Positions 1 to 7,841 of a stretch of DNA of 64,000 bases are shown here, one piece after another. The position numbers and the translations under genes were made by a program. This stretch comes from Acidobacteriota bacterium. Its GTDB lineage: Bacteria > Acidobacteriota > Thermoanaerobaculia > UBA5066. Location: the NCBI GenBank assembly GCA_029781975.1, contig JAKOVQ010000016.1, forward strand, positions 124,001 to 188,000. Reading direction: 5' to 3'. Under the pieces are notes generated by a model. The model had not been told where the DNA came from, did no database searches, and was given only the letters and a program-made list of their open reading frames with translations. Positions within the stretch are counted from its first letter, which is position 1; the number at the start of each line of letters is the position of its first letter.

Positions 1-737
1 ACGTCGGTGGGGGGCGTCCGGTAGTCGACGTTGAAGAAGACCCAGCGGCGCTGCTTCACCTCCGGCCACCGCGTCGACCGGCCGAGGACGAGGACCGGCG
101 ACTTCATCAGGACGCTGTTCGGGACGATCAGGGTGTCGCCGTTCCTCGACTCGATCGACGTCCGGCGCCAGTTGATCTCCCTCACCTTCCCCGAGACGTC
201 GCCGAACTTCACCCAGTCGCCGGGGCCGAACGCCCCGTCGACCTGGAGGAAGACGCCCCCCATGACGTTCGAGAGGGTCTCCTGCATCGAGAAGCCGATC
301 ACCGCGGTCACCACCGCCGAGGTGGCCACGATCCCCGCCACGTCGACCTTGTGCGTCGCGAGGAGGTAGAAGGTGAAGCCGACGTAGGCCAGCGCGACCG
401 CCAGGTCGCGGACGATCCGGGGGACGTCGAGCCGCGCGAGCGGGAGGAGCCCCGCGAAGAGGATCACGGCGAGGAGGCCGAGGCCGGCGAGCCCCTCCAG
501 GAGCTGCGCGAGGAATCGGACCGCCTCGGCCCCCCTGAGAAGGCCGGCGAGATGCAGCCCCTCCGCCACCACCCGGAGGGCCAGCGACCCCGCGAACGCG
601 ACGCCGAGCCGCGCCAGGTGGGCCCTCTCGCGCCTCACGAGGAGCGACGTCAGCACCGCCACCACGGCGAAGAGGAGCCCCGCCCGGAGCGTCTCCGGCT
701 CCCTCAGCAGCGCGGCCTCGAACGCCTGCATGGCCAT
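1..737 (-). CDS. MscS-family mechanosensitive channel (3' end outside window)
   Basis: This is an inner-membrane channel of the small-conductance mechanosensitive family, which releases solutes when membrane tension rises. About 245 residues are visible and the C-terminus is cut by the window edge. Five hydrophobic stretches (about residues 18-34, 44-66, 79-100, 109-127 and 133-150) lead into the MscS core: the pore-helix region VIGFSMQETLSN, then the beta domain with GPGDWVKFGD and NGDTLIVPNSVL near residue 200. The start is ATG at 737, with a second ATG at 731; no clear ribosome-binding site decides between them. It diverges from the antiporter genes. Some relatives carry a C-terminal cyclic-nucleotide-binding domain, which cannot be judged here. 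Confidence 0.88.
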   Translation of the reverse strand, partial: MAMQAFEAALLREPETLRAGLLFAVVAVLTSLLVRRERAHLARLGVAFAGSLALRVVAEGLHLAGLLRGAEAVRFLAQLLEGLAGLGLLAVILFAGLLPLARLDVPRIVRDLAVALAYVGFTFYLLATHKVDVAGIVATSAVVTAVIGFSMQETLSNVMGGVFLQVDGAFGPGDWVKFGDVSGKVREINWRRTSIESRNGDTLIVPNSVLMKSPVLVLGRSTRWPEVKQRRWVFFNVDYRTPPTD

Positions 738-860
738 CGACCACGCTAGCACAGGAGGCGGCCGCCGGCTCCCCCGCGGAGCCCGCTGGAAGGGGGCCGG
801 GAATGGCCCGCCCCCGTCCATCGTTGACAATCCCCACGGGCCCCCGGGCCCGTCGAACCG

Positions 861-1955
861 ATGACCGTCCTCCTCTTCCTCCTCGGGATCGGCCTCCTCG
901 TCCTCGGGGCCGACCTCCTCGTCCGTGGCGCGGCCCGCCTCGCCACCGCGGTCGGGATCTCCCCCCTCGTCGTCGGGCTGACCGTCGTGGCCGCCGGGAC
1001 GGGCTCCCCGGAGCTGGCCGTCAGCCTCCGGGCCGCCCTCGCGGGGAATGCGGACCTCGCCTACGGGAACGTCGTCGGGAGCAACGTCGCGAACGTCCTC
1101 CTGATCCTCGGCATCAGCGCCGCCGTGGCCCCTCTCGCGGTCTCCCCGGCGCTCCTCCGGCGGGACCTGCCGTGGATGGCGGGAGCCTCGGTGCTCACCC
1201 TCCTCCTCGCCCTCGACGGGCGGATCGGCCGGGTCGACGGGGCGGTCCTCCTCTCCCTCGGCGTCGCCTACACCCTGATCTCCGTCCGCGCCGGGCGCCG
1301 CGAGGCGCGGCCGGTCCCGGTCGACCCGACGGGGCAGGCCGCCCGCCGCCCTTCGTGGCCGCGCGACGCCGCCTCTGTCGCCGCGGGCCTCGCGCTCCTC
1401 GTCCTCGGCGCGCGGTGGCTCGTCGACGCGGCCGTCGCGTTCGCGCGCGCCCTCGGGGTCTCCGACCTCGTCGTCGGGCTGACCGTGGTGGCGGTCGGCA
1501 CGTCGCTCCCCGAGGTCGCCACCTCCGTCCTCGCGTCGGTCCGCGGCGAGCGGGAGATCGCCGTGGGGAACGTCGTCGGCAGCAACGTCTTCAACCTCCT
1601 CGTCGTCCTCGCCCTCACCGCGCTGGTGGCACCCGCCGGGATCGAGGTGGCGGCGGGTGCTCTCCGGGTCGACACCCCGGTGATGATCGGCGCGGCGCTG
1701 GTCTGCTTCCCGGTCTTCCTCACCCGCCACCTCGTCGCCCGGCCCGAGGGGTTCCTCCTCGTCGGCCTCTACGGCCTCTACACCGGGCACCTCGTCCTGG
1801 CCGCCCAGGCGAGCCCGTACCACGGCCGCTTCGCGGCCTTCACCGTCTTCGTCGTCCTGCCCGCCGTCACCGCGCTCCTCGGCCTCGCCCTCCTCCGGGC
1901 GCGGCGGCAGCGCGCTCCCGGGGCGGGGAATCCGCCCCGCGTGGCCGACGCGTAG
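861..1955 (+). CDS. Calcium/cation antiporter, CaCA (YrbG-like) family, copy 1
   Basis: This 364-residue inner-membrane protein belongs to the CaCA superfamily and exchanges Ca2+ or other cations against Na+ or H+. It has the usual inverted repeat of two five-helix halves. The alpha-1 repeat (about residues 39-80) has GLTVVAAGTGSPELAVS and YGNVVGSN. The alpha-2 repeat in the second half has GLTVVAVGTSLPEVATSV and VGNVVGSNVFN. The serine expected in the first GTSxPE motif is replaced (GTGSPE), unlike the second half and unlike the next gene. ATG start. A second, full-length paralogue follows 20 bp downstream on the same strand, so the pair is a tandem duplication and probably co-transcribed. 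Substrate is not predictable. Confidence 0.9.
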   Translation: MTVLLFLLGIGLLVLGADLLVRGAARLATAVGISPLVVGLTVVAAGTGSPELAVSLRAALAGNADLAYGNVVGSNVANVLLILGISAAVAPLAVSPALLRRDLPWMAGASVLTLLLALDGRIGRVDGAVLLSLGVAYTLISVRAGRREARPVPVDPTGQAARRPSWPRDAASVAAGLALLVLGARWLVDAAVAFARALGVSDLVVGLTVVAVGTSLPEVATSVLASVRGEREIAVGNVVGSNVFNLLVVLALTALVAPAGIEVAAGALRVDTPVMIGAALVCFPVFLTRHLVARPEGFLLVGLYGLYTGHLVLAAQASPYHGRFAAFTVFVVLPAVTALLGLALLRARRQRAPGAGNPPRVADA

Positions 1956-1975
1956 TCGCCCCGGCCGAGTCGCTC

Positions 1976-3061
1976 GTGGAACCCTCCTCGCTCCTCCTCC
2001 TCGCCGCCGGCACCGCGCTCCTGATCGTCGGGGCCGAGCTGCTCGTCCGCGGGGCCTCCCGGCTGGCCGCCGCCTTCGGAATCTCGCCCCTCGTCGTCGG
2101 CCTGACGGTCGTGGCCTACGGCACCAGCGCGCCGGAGATGGCCGTCAGCGTGAAGGCCTCTCTCGCCGGGCAGGCGGGCCTGGCCTACGGCAACGTCGTC
2201 GGGAGCAACCTCTTCAACGTCCTCTTCATCCTCGGCGTCAGCGCCCTCGTCGCGCCGCTCGTCGTCCAGCGCCAGCTGCTGCAGCGGGACGTCCCCCTGA
2301 TGGTCGGCGTCTCCCTCCTGGCGCTCGTCCTCGGCCTGGACGGGACGATCGGGCGGCTCGACGGCGCGCTCCTCGTCGCCGGAGCCGTCTCCTACACGGT
2401 CCACTCCATCCGGGCGAGCCGGAAGGAGGAGAGCGCCCGGCCGCAGGAGGGGGACGGGGGCGAGCCGGGCGGGCCCCGGGGGCGCCGGGCCGTCGACGCC
2501 GCCCTGGTCGGCGGCGGCCTCGTCCTCCTCGTCCTCGGGTCGCGCTGGCTCGTCGAGGGGGCCGTCTCGGTCGCCCGCGGCCTCGGCGTGAGCGAGCTCG
2601 TCATCGGCCTGACGCTCGTCGCGGCCGGGACGTCGCTCCCCGAGGTCGCCACCTCCGTCCTCGCGGCGGCGCGCGGCCAGCGGGACATCGCGGTGGGGAA
2701 CGTCGTCGGGAGCAACATCTTCAACGTCCTCGCCGTCCTCGGCCTCGCCGCCCTCGCCGCGCCCGCGGGGGTCCCGGTCCCCCGGGAGGCGCTGGCCTTC
2801 GACACGCCCGTGATGGTCGGCGCGGCGATCGCGTGCCTGCCGGTCTTCTTCACGGGCCACCTGATCGCCCGGTGGGAGGGGGGGCTCTTCCTCGGGTTCT
2901 ACGTCGCCTACGTCGCCTTCCTCTTCCTCTCGGCGACCGCGAGCCCGCACCTGCCGGCCTTCCGGGACGCCATGCTCCTCTTCGTCCTCCCGCTCGTCGC
3001 GGTGACCCTCGGCGTCCTGTCGTTCCGGGCGTTCCGGGCCCGCCGGGGACGGGCCGCGTGA
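1976..3061 (+). CDS. Calcium/cation antiporter, CaCA (YrbG-like) family, copy 2
   Basis: This is a second CaCA-family cation antiporter of 361 residues, clearly paralogous to the gene just upstream. Both alpha repeats are canonical: GLTVVAYGTSAPEMAVS with YGNVVGSNLFN in the first half and GLTLVAAGTSLPEVATSV with VGNVVGSNIFN in the second. I start it at GTG 1976 because the reading frame upstream is only arginine/proline-rich read-through antisense-like sequence overlapping copy 1, and the first membrane segment begins right after this codon. Its stop overlaps the start of the uracil-DNA glycosylase gene (GTGA), so the two are translationally coupled although functionally unrelated. Confidence 0.9.
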   Translation: MEPSSLLLLAAGTALLIVGAELLVRGASRLAAAFGISPLVVGLTVVAYGTSAPEMAVSVKASLAGQAGLAYGNVVGSNLFNVLFILGVSALVAPLVVQRQLLQRDVPLMVGVSLLALVLGLDGTIGRLDGALLVAGAVSYTVHSIRASRKEESARPQEGDGGEPGGPRGRRAVDAALVGGGLVLLVLGSRWLVEGAVSVARGLGVSELVIGLTLVAAGTSLPEVATSVLAAARGQRDIAVGNVVGSNIFNVLAVLGLAALAAPAGVPVPREALAFDTPVMVGAAIACLPVFFTGHLIARWEGGLFLGFYVAYVAFLFLSATASPHLPAFRDAMLLFVLPLVAVTLGVLSFRAFRARRGRAA

Positions 3062-3768
3062 CGGCCTCCCGGCGCGGACCCCTCGCGGACCTCGAGCGGG
3101 AGGTCGTCTCGTGCCGGCTCTGTCCGCGGCTCGTGGCCTGGCGGGAGGCCTGCGCCGCCGACCCGCCCCGCCGCTTCCGTTCGGAGCGCTACTGGGCGCG
3201 GCCGGTCCCCGGCTTCGGCGACCCCGCGGCGCGCCTCCTCGTCGTCGGCCTCGCCCCCGCCGCGCACGGGGGGAACCGGACCGGGCGCGTCTTCACCGGA
3301 GACTCCTCCGGGGACTTCCTCTTCGCGGCCTTTCACCGCGCGGGCCTCGCCAACCAGCCGGGGTCGACCTCCCGCGGCGACGGGCTCGTCCTCAGCGACG
3401 TCTACGTCGTCGCGCCGGTCCGGTGCGCCCCGCCCGACAACCGGCCGACCCCAGCGGAGTTCGAGCGGTGCCGCCCCTTCCTCGTCCGCGAGTGGGACGC
3501 CCTGCCGCGGGTGAGGGCCGTCCTCGCGCTCGGAGCGCTCGCCTGGGGGTCGGCCCTCGCCCTCCTCGGCGAGCGGGGCGCGCCGCCGCCACGCCCTCTC
3601 CCCCGCTTCGGCCACGGCGCCGAGGTGCGGGTCGAGGTGCCCGGGCGGGGGGCCGTCGCGCTCGTCGGGTCGTACCACGTCAGCCGGCAGAACACGAACA
3701 CCGGCCGCCTGACCGCTGCGATGTTCGACGCCGTCCTGGCGCGGGCCCGCGCCCTCGTCGCGCCGTGA
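3058..3768 (+). CDS. Uracil-DNA glycosylase, family 5 (UdgB-like)
   Basis: This 236-residue DNA-repair enzyme removes uracil, and in this family also hypoxanthine or other deaminated bases, from DNA. The N-terminal CRLCP cysteines fit the [4Fe-4S] cluster of family 4/5 enzymes. Motif A is GLAPAAHGGNRTGR, where the usual catalytic acid of family 4 is absent, as expected in family 5. The C-terminal motif is YHVSRQNTNTGRLT. The start is the GTG that overlaps the antiporter stop by 4 bases (GTGA). Family 5 enzymes are typical of thermophiles and high-GC bacteria, where cytosine deamination pressure is high. It converges with the site-2 protease gene across a 58-bp gap with no obvious terminator. 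Confidence 0.9.
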   Translation: MTASRRGPLADLEREVVSCRLCPRLVAWREACAADPPRRFRSERYWARPVPGFGDPAARLLVVGLAPAAHGGNRTGRVFTGDSSGDFLFAAFHRAGLANQPGSTSRGDGLVLSDVYVVAPVRCAPPDNRPTPAEFERCRPFLVREWDALPRVRAVLALGALAWGSALALLGERGAPPPRPLPRFGHGAEVRVEVPGRGAVALVGSYHVSRQNTNTGRLTAAMFDAVLARARALVAP

Positions 3769-3826
3769 GCGGCGAGCGGCCGGGGTCCCCGGGCCGGCGC
3801 TCCCGCGGCGTCCGGCGGGCGAGCCG

Positions 3827-4963
3827 TCAGCCCGCCTGCTCGGCCGCCAGGCGCCTCTTGTCCCGCAGCTGGACGAAGCTCGAGACGAGGAGGGCCTCGG
3901 CGATGTCCTCCTGGCTGACGAGGCCGAGGTACCGCTCTCCCTCGTAGACGGCCGCGACCCGCTCGCCCTTCTCGCCGAGCTGCCGCCGCACGTCGTCCAG
4001 CCCCTGGTTCGCGTCGACCGCGAGGACCTCCCGCTTCATCACCCCGGCGACGTAGAGGTCGTCGAGGTTCGTCGCGAGGGTCTTCAGGACGTCGTCGCGG
4101 GTGACGACCCCGAGGAGCTTCGTCCCCTGCACGACGGCGAAGTCGGGCTGGTAGCTCGTCAGGATGAAGTCGATCACCTTGCTGACGTGGTCGCCCGGGG
4201 CGAGGCTCAGCGCGTACTTGTTGTAGGCGTCGCCGACGCGGAGGGTCGTCAGGACGGTCCGCGCCACCTCCTCGGCCCGCTCCTGCCCCGCCGCCATGAA
4301 GACGAAGAGGGCGACGAGGGCGAGGAGGAAGTTCCCCGAGAGGACCCCGAAGAGGCCGAGGGCCATGGCGATGAACTGCCCGACGGCGGCGGCGACCTGC
4401 GTCGCCCGCGAGAAGCCGAGCTTCATCGCGAGGGCGGCGCGCAGGACCCGTCCTCCGTCCATCGGGAAGGCGGGGATCAGGTTGAAGAGGGCGAGCGTGA
4501 CGTTCGCGGCGAAGAGCCAGACGAGGAGCGTGCCCCAGGACGGCGTGGAGAGCTTCCCGTTCACGAGCCCCTGGCCGTCGAGGACCCCGAGGTTCACGGC
4601 CACGCCGCCGACGAAGAAGAAGACGACCGCGAGCGCGACGTTGACGAGCGGACCGGCGGCCGCGATCAGGAGCTCGTGGATCGGCTTCTCGGGGTTCTTC
4701 TCCATCCGGGCGACGCCGCCGATGGGGAGGAGGACGATCTCCCTCACGGTCAGGCCGAAGTGCTGCGCGACGAGGCTGTGCCCGAGCTCGTGGAGGACCA
4801 CGCAGGCGAAGAGGAGGATCATCAGGGCCATCCCGAAGAGGGCCCCCGGGGTCCCGTGCGGCGTCCCCCACTGGAAGGCGCCCAGGGCGAGGATCAGCGC
4901 GAACGTGACGTGGCCCTTGATCTCGATCCCGCGGACCCGTGCGATCTGGTACGACCACTTCAT
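3827..4963 (-). CDS. Site-2 protease (M50 family) with C-terminal CBS domains
   Basis: This 378-residue integral membrane metalloprotease belongs to the S2P/SpoIVFB group, which cleaves substrates within the membrane. Zinc ligands are visible: HELGHS at residues 58-63 (H58, E59, H62) and the NLIPAFPMDGG motif with D169. Four to six hydrophobic helices fill residues 15-235. Residues about 245-370 look like a pair of CBS domains, which in other S2P enzymes bind adenine nucleotides and control activity. The gene lies 19 bp downstream of the radical SAM gene on the same strand, so they are probably co-transcribed. No anti-sigma factor substrate is encoded nearby. Confidence 0.9.
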   Translation of the reverse strand: MKWSYQIARVRGIEIKGHVTFALILALGAFQWGTPHGTPGALFGMALMILLFACVVLHELGHSLVAQHFGLTVREIVLLPIGGVARMEKNPEKPIHELLIAAAGPLVNVALAVVFFFVGGVAVNLGVLDGQGLVNGKLSTPSWGTLLVWLFAANVTLALFNLIPAFPMDGGRVLRAALAMKLGFSRATQVAAAVGQFIAMALGLFGVLSGNFLLALVALFVFMAAGQERAEEVARTVLTTLRVGDAYNKYALSLAPGDHVSKVIDFILTSYQPDFAVVQGTKLLGVVTRDDVLKTLATNLDDLYVAGVMKREVLAVDANQGLDDVRRQLGEKGERVAAVYEGERYLGLVSQEDIAEALLVSSFVQLRDKRRLAAEQAG

Positions 4964-4982
4964 GCTTCGAGGCCCCTTCCTG

Positions 4983-6320
4983 CTAGCGGCCCGCCGTCGT
5001 CTCCGTCCGCGTCGCCTCCCCGGATTCGGCCGCAGGCGGGGGCGCCGGGACGAGCCCCGGGGCGAGCGGCCGCGGCCGGCTCTTCCAGGCCGCGTAGGGG
5101 CGGACGAGGAGCTTCAGCGCGGCCCGCTTCCACTCGTAGAGGTCGAGGAACCCGGCGTCCGGCATCAGGTCCTTTCCCTCCTCCGGCTGGACGACGAGCG
5201 ACACCTTGATGTTCGGGAGGATCCCGACGGCGATCCCGGCCCGACGGCTCGCCTCGTACTGGTACGCCATGACGCTCTTCATCTCCTCCGGGTCGGGCGA
5301 GGGGAGGTGCGCCAGGTTGCTCCCGACCAGCGGACGGAAGATGCAGACCGTGGGGAAGGCTCCCGCCTCCACGATCCGGTCTATGGCCTTGAACGTCGAC
5401 TCGAGCGGCTCGATTCCCGCGATGATCTCGCCCGAGACCCGTCCCTTGCCGAGCTTCCGGGCGGTGTAGGCCATCGCGTCGAAGAAGGCGTCCTGCCCGA
5501 CCGTCGTCGCCTTCCCGGGGCAGATCGACTCGAAGGTGTTCCGGTCGAGGAACTCGACGCAGAAGGAGAAGTGGTCGCAGCCGAGCTCGATGAGCGCGTC
5601 GTACTCGTCGTAGCACTCCTTGAGGACCGGGACGGCCTGGACCCCGATGAAGCCCCCGACGCGGCTCCTCACCGCCGCGACGAAGGGGCGCGCCTGGACG
5701 ATGCCGTGATGGGCCTTCTTCGAGGGGTCGTCCTCCCAGTGGTAGCCGGTGTTGAAGTGCGTGAACGTGACCCCCGACTCCCGGCGGGCCGCCAGGGCGA
5801 CCTCGACGACGTCGTCGACCCGCTTCTTCTCCTCCTCGTTCTTCCCGACGTTGACGCCCGTCGTGCAGAACTGGCAGTTCGCCGAGGCCGGCTTCGAGTA
5901 CCAGTACATGCAGGTCTCGGCGAAGTAGATCCCGAGGTAGGTCCCCTGCAGGACGCCGACGCGGGTCATCGGGACCCCGCGGGAGGTGGTCTGGGCGTAC
6001 CAGGACGGGATGGGCGACAGGGCCACCGGGTAGACGACGTCCGGCAGCCGGGAGTCGCGGACCGCGAAGGAGCCCCCCTCCGACAGGAGGGTGAACGGGG
6101 TCTTCCTCACGAAGGGCTCGTCGACCGGGACGTTCATCCAGATCTGGTCCCGGCCGCGGGGGATCACCAGCTCCACGCCCGAGCCGAGACCCGCACGGGT
6201 CCGCGCGACGCGCCGGGCCTCGACGGCGGCACGCGCGCTCGCGTCGACGAGGAGGCCCCGACAGAAGAGCTCGACCTCGAGCTCCACGGGGTTGAAGGGT
6301 CGGGTCGGATTCGGGCTCAT
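4983..6320 (-). CDS. Radical SAM protein with a non-canonical CX11CX2C cluster motif
   Basis: This 445-residue protein looks like a radical S-adenosylmethionine enzyme. The cluster cysteines appear as C137, C149 and C152 (ETCMYWYSKPASANCQFC), that is CX11CX2C rather than CX3CX2C. Support for the fold comes from the NTGYHW segment, GVQAVPVLK, the FCVEFLDRNTFE segment and the SGEIIAGIEPLES segment, which resemble the strands of the SAM barrel in biotin-synthase-like enzymes. An N-terminal domain of about 130 residues precedes the barrel and a proline-rich tail follows it. The reaction is unknown. It sits upstream of the site-2 protease gene (19 bp) and diverges from an aldo/keto reductase. Confidence 0.75.
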   Translation of the reverse strand: MSPNPTRPFNPVELEVELFCRGLLVDASARAAVEARRVARTRAGLGSGVELVIPRGRDQIWMNVPVDEPFVRKTPFTLLSEGGSFAVRDSRLPDVVYPVALSPIPSWYAQTTSRGVPMTRVGVLQGTYLGIYFAETCMYWYSKPASANCQFCTTGVNVGKNEEEKKRVDDVVEVALAARRESGVTFTHFNTGYHWEDDPSKKAHHGIVQARPFVAAVRSRVGGFIGVQAVPVLKECYDEYDALIELGCDHFSFCVEFLDRNTFESICPGKATTVGQDAFFDAMAYTARKLGKGRVSGEIIAGIEPLESTFKAIDRIVEAGAFPTVCIFRPLVGSNLAHLPSPDPEEMKSVMAYQYEASRRAGIAVGILPNIKVSLVVQPEEGKDLMPDAGFLDLYEWKRAALKLLVRPYAAWKSRPRPLAPGLVPAPPPAAESGEATRTETTAGR

Positions 6321-6394
6321 CGACGCATTTTCCTGGAAACGGGCCGTTTAGGGTACCCGGTGCCGGTCCGGCGTGGGTTATCGTTCCGCGGCCG

Positions 6395-7804
6395 ATGCCG
6401 CAGCCCCACCCGACCGAGGTCCCACGCGTCCCGCTCGGCGCCGACGGGCCCCTGGTGTCGCGAGCCGGCTTCGGCTGCTACCGCGTCGACGACCGGAGCC
6501 CGGTTCACCGGGAGGCGCTCCGGCTCGCGCTCCTTTCGGGGGTGAACCTCGTCGACACGTCGACGAACTACGGGGACGGCCACAGCGAGCTCCTCGTCGG
6601 CCAGGTCGTCGCCGAGCTGGCGGGGTCGGGCGAGGTCCCCAGGGACGGGGTCGTCGTCGTCACGAAGGCGGGGTACGTCCAGGGAGGCAACCTGCGCGAG
6701 GCCCTCCGCCGCCAGCGCGAGGGGAACGCCTGGCCGGAGATGACCGAGTACGCCCGGGACTGCTGGCACTGCGTCTCGCCGGCATTCCTCGGCGACCAGC
6801 TGACCGCCTCCCTCGGCCGGCTCCGGATGCCGCGGGTCGACGTCCTCCTCCTCCACAACCCGGAGTACTTCCTGATGGACGCCGCGCACCGCGGCGTGCC
6901 GCTCGGGGAGGCGCGCGACGTCTTCTACGACCGTCTCGCCCGCGCCTTCGCCCACCTCGAGCGCGAGGTGGCGTCCGGCCGGATCGGGGCCTACGGGATC
7001 TCGTCCAACACGCTCGTCGTCCCGCACGAGAGTCCCGACGCCGTCGACCTCCTGCGCGCCACGGCCGCGGCCGGCCCCGGCTTCCGCGTGGTCCAGCTCC
7101 CGATGAACCCGCTCGAGCTCGGCGCCCGCGAGCCGATCCACACCGTCGACGGAAGGAGCGTCCTCGACGTCGCCCGGGAGCGGGAGCTCGGGGTCCTCGT
7201 CAACCGCCCCTTCAACGCCTTCCGCGGCGGGAGGCTCGCGCGGTTCGCGCGGGTCGAGCCCCCCGTGCCGCTCGTCCCCGACCCGCCCCCGGACGCCCGG
7301 GAGGCGCTCCGCGCCCTGGAGGCCGAATGGGCGCGGAGCTACGCGCCGCGCCTCTCGGCCGGGCAGGGGAGCGAGCCCCCGGAGAGCTTCTTCTCGGTCT
7401 CCCCTCTCCTCCAGGAGATCGAGCGGCGGGGCGTCGACCTCGCCGCCGTCCGGGACGTCTGGGCGTCGACGGTGGCCCCGCGGCTCGAGGAGCTCCTCCC
7501 CCAGCTGCGGCAGCTCCTCGCGCGCGACTCCGCGTTCGGCGCCTGGGCCGACGCCTTCGAGAGGCGCCTCGGCGAGGCCGCCTCGGCCGTCCTGGCGCCG
7601 CTCGTCGCGCGCGAGGAGAAGCGGGCCGCGGAGCTCGAGGAGACGGTGACCGCCGCGTTCCACGGCGCCCGCGGGGGAACGCTCTCCCAGCGGACGCTCC
7701 GCGGCCTCCTCGAGACCCCGGGGGTCACGTCGGTCCTCGTCGGGATGCGGCGGCCCGAGTACGTCGGGGACGTGGTCGGGGGGCTCGCCGAAGCGGGGCC
7801 CTAG
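6395..7804 (+). CDS. Aldo/keto reductase family protein with a large helical insertion
   Basis: This 469-residue protein has an aldo/keto reductase barrel, an NADPH-dependent carbonyl reductase fold. The catalytic tetrad is present: D54 and Y59 in DTSTNYGDG, K91 in VVVVTKAGY and H154 in VDVLLLHNPEYF. The C-terminal cofactor-binding end appears as TPGVTSVLVGMRRPEYV. Ordinary members are about 280-340 residues. Here roughly residues 285-430 are an additional, charged and mostly helical segment placed between the late barrel strands and the cofactor end. ATG start; a TATCGT hexamer lies 11 bp upstream. Substrate unknown. It diverges from the radical SAM gene with a 74-bp gap. Confidence 0.85.
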   Translation: MPQPHPTEVPRVPLGADGPLVSRAGFGCYRVDDRSPVHREALRLALLSGVNLVDTSTNYGDGHSELLVGQVVAELAGSGEVPRDGVVVVTKAGYVQGGNLREALRRQREGNAWPEMTEYARDCWHCVSPAFLGDQLTASLGRLRMPRVDVLLLHNPEYFLMDAAHRGVPLGEARDVFYDRLARAFAHLEREVASGRIGAYGISSNTLVVPHESPDAVDLLRATAAAGPGFRVVQLPMNPLELGAREPIHTVDGRSVLDVARERELGVLVNRPFNAFRGGRLARFARVEPPVPLVPDPPPDAREALRALEAEWARSYAPRLSAGQGSEPPESFFSVSPLLQEIERRGVDLAAVRDVWASTVAPRLEELLPQLRQLLARDSAFGAWADAFERRLGEAASAVLAPLVAREEKRAAELEETVTAAFHGARGGTLSQRTLRGLLETPGVTSVLVGMRRPEYVGDVVGGLAEAGP

Positions 7805-7841
7805 CGCCGTCCCGCCCCGCGTCTCCCGGGCCCCCGGCCCG

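Noticed and set aside
803-1975. In-frame upstream extension of the second antiporter
   Set aside because: The frame is open only because of GC bias; it is arginine/proline-rich and overlaps the first antiporter.
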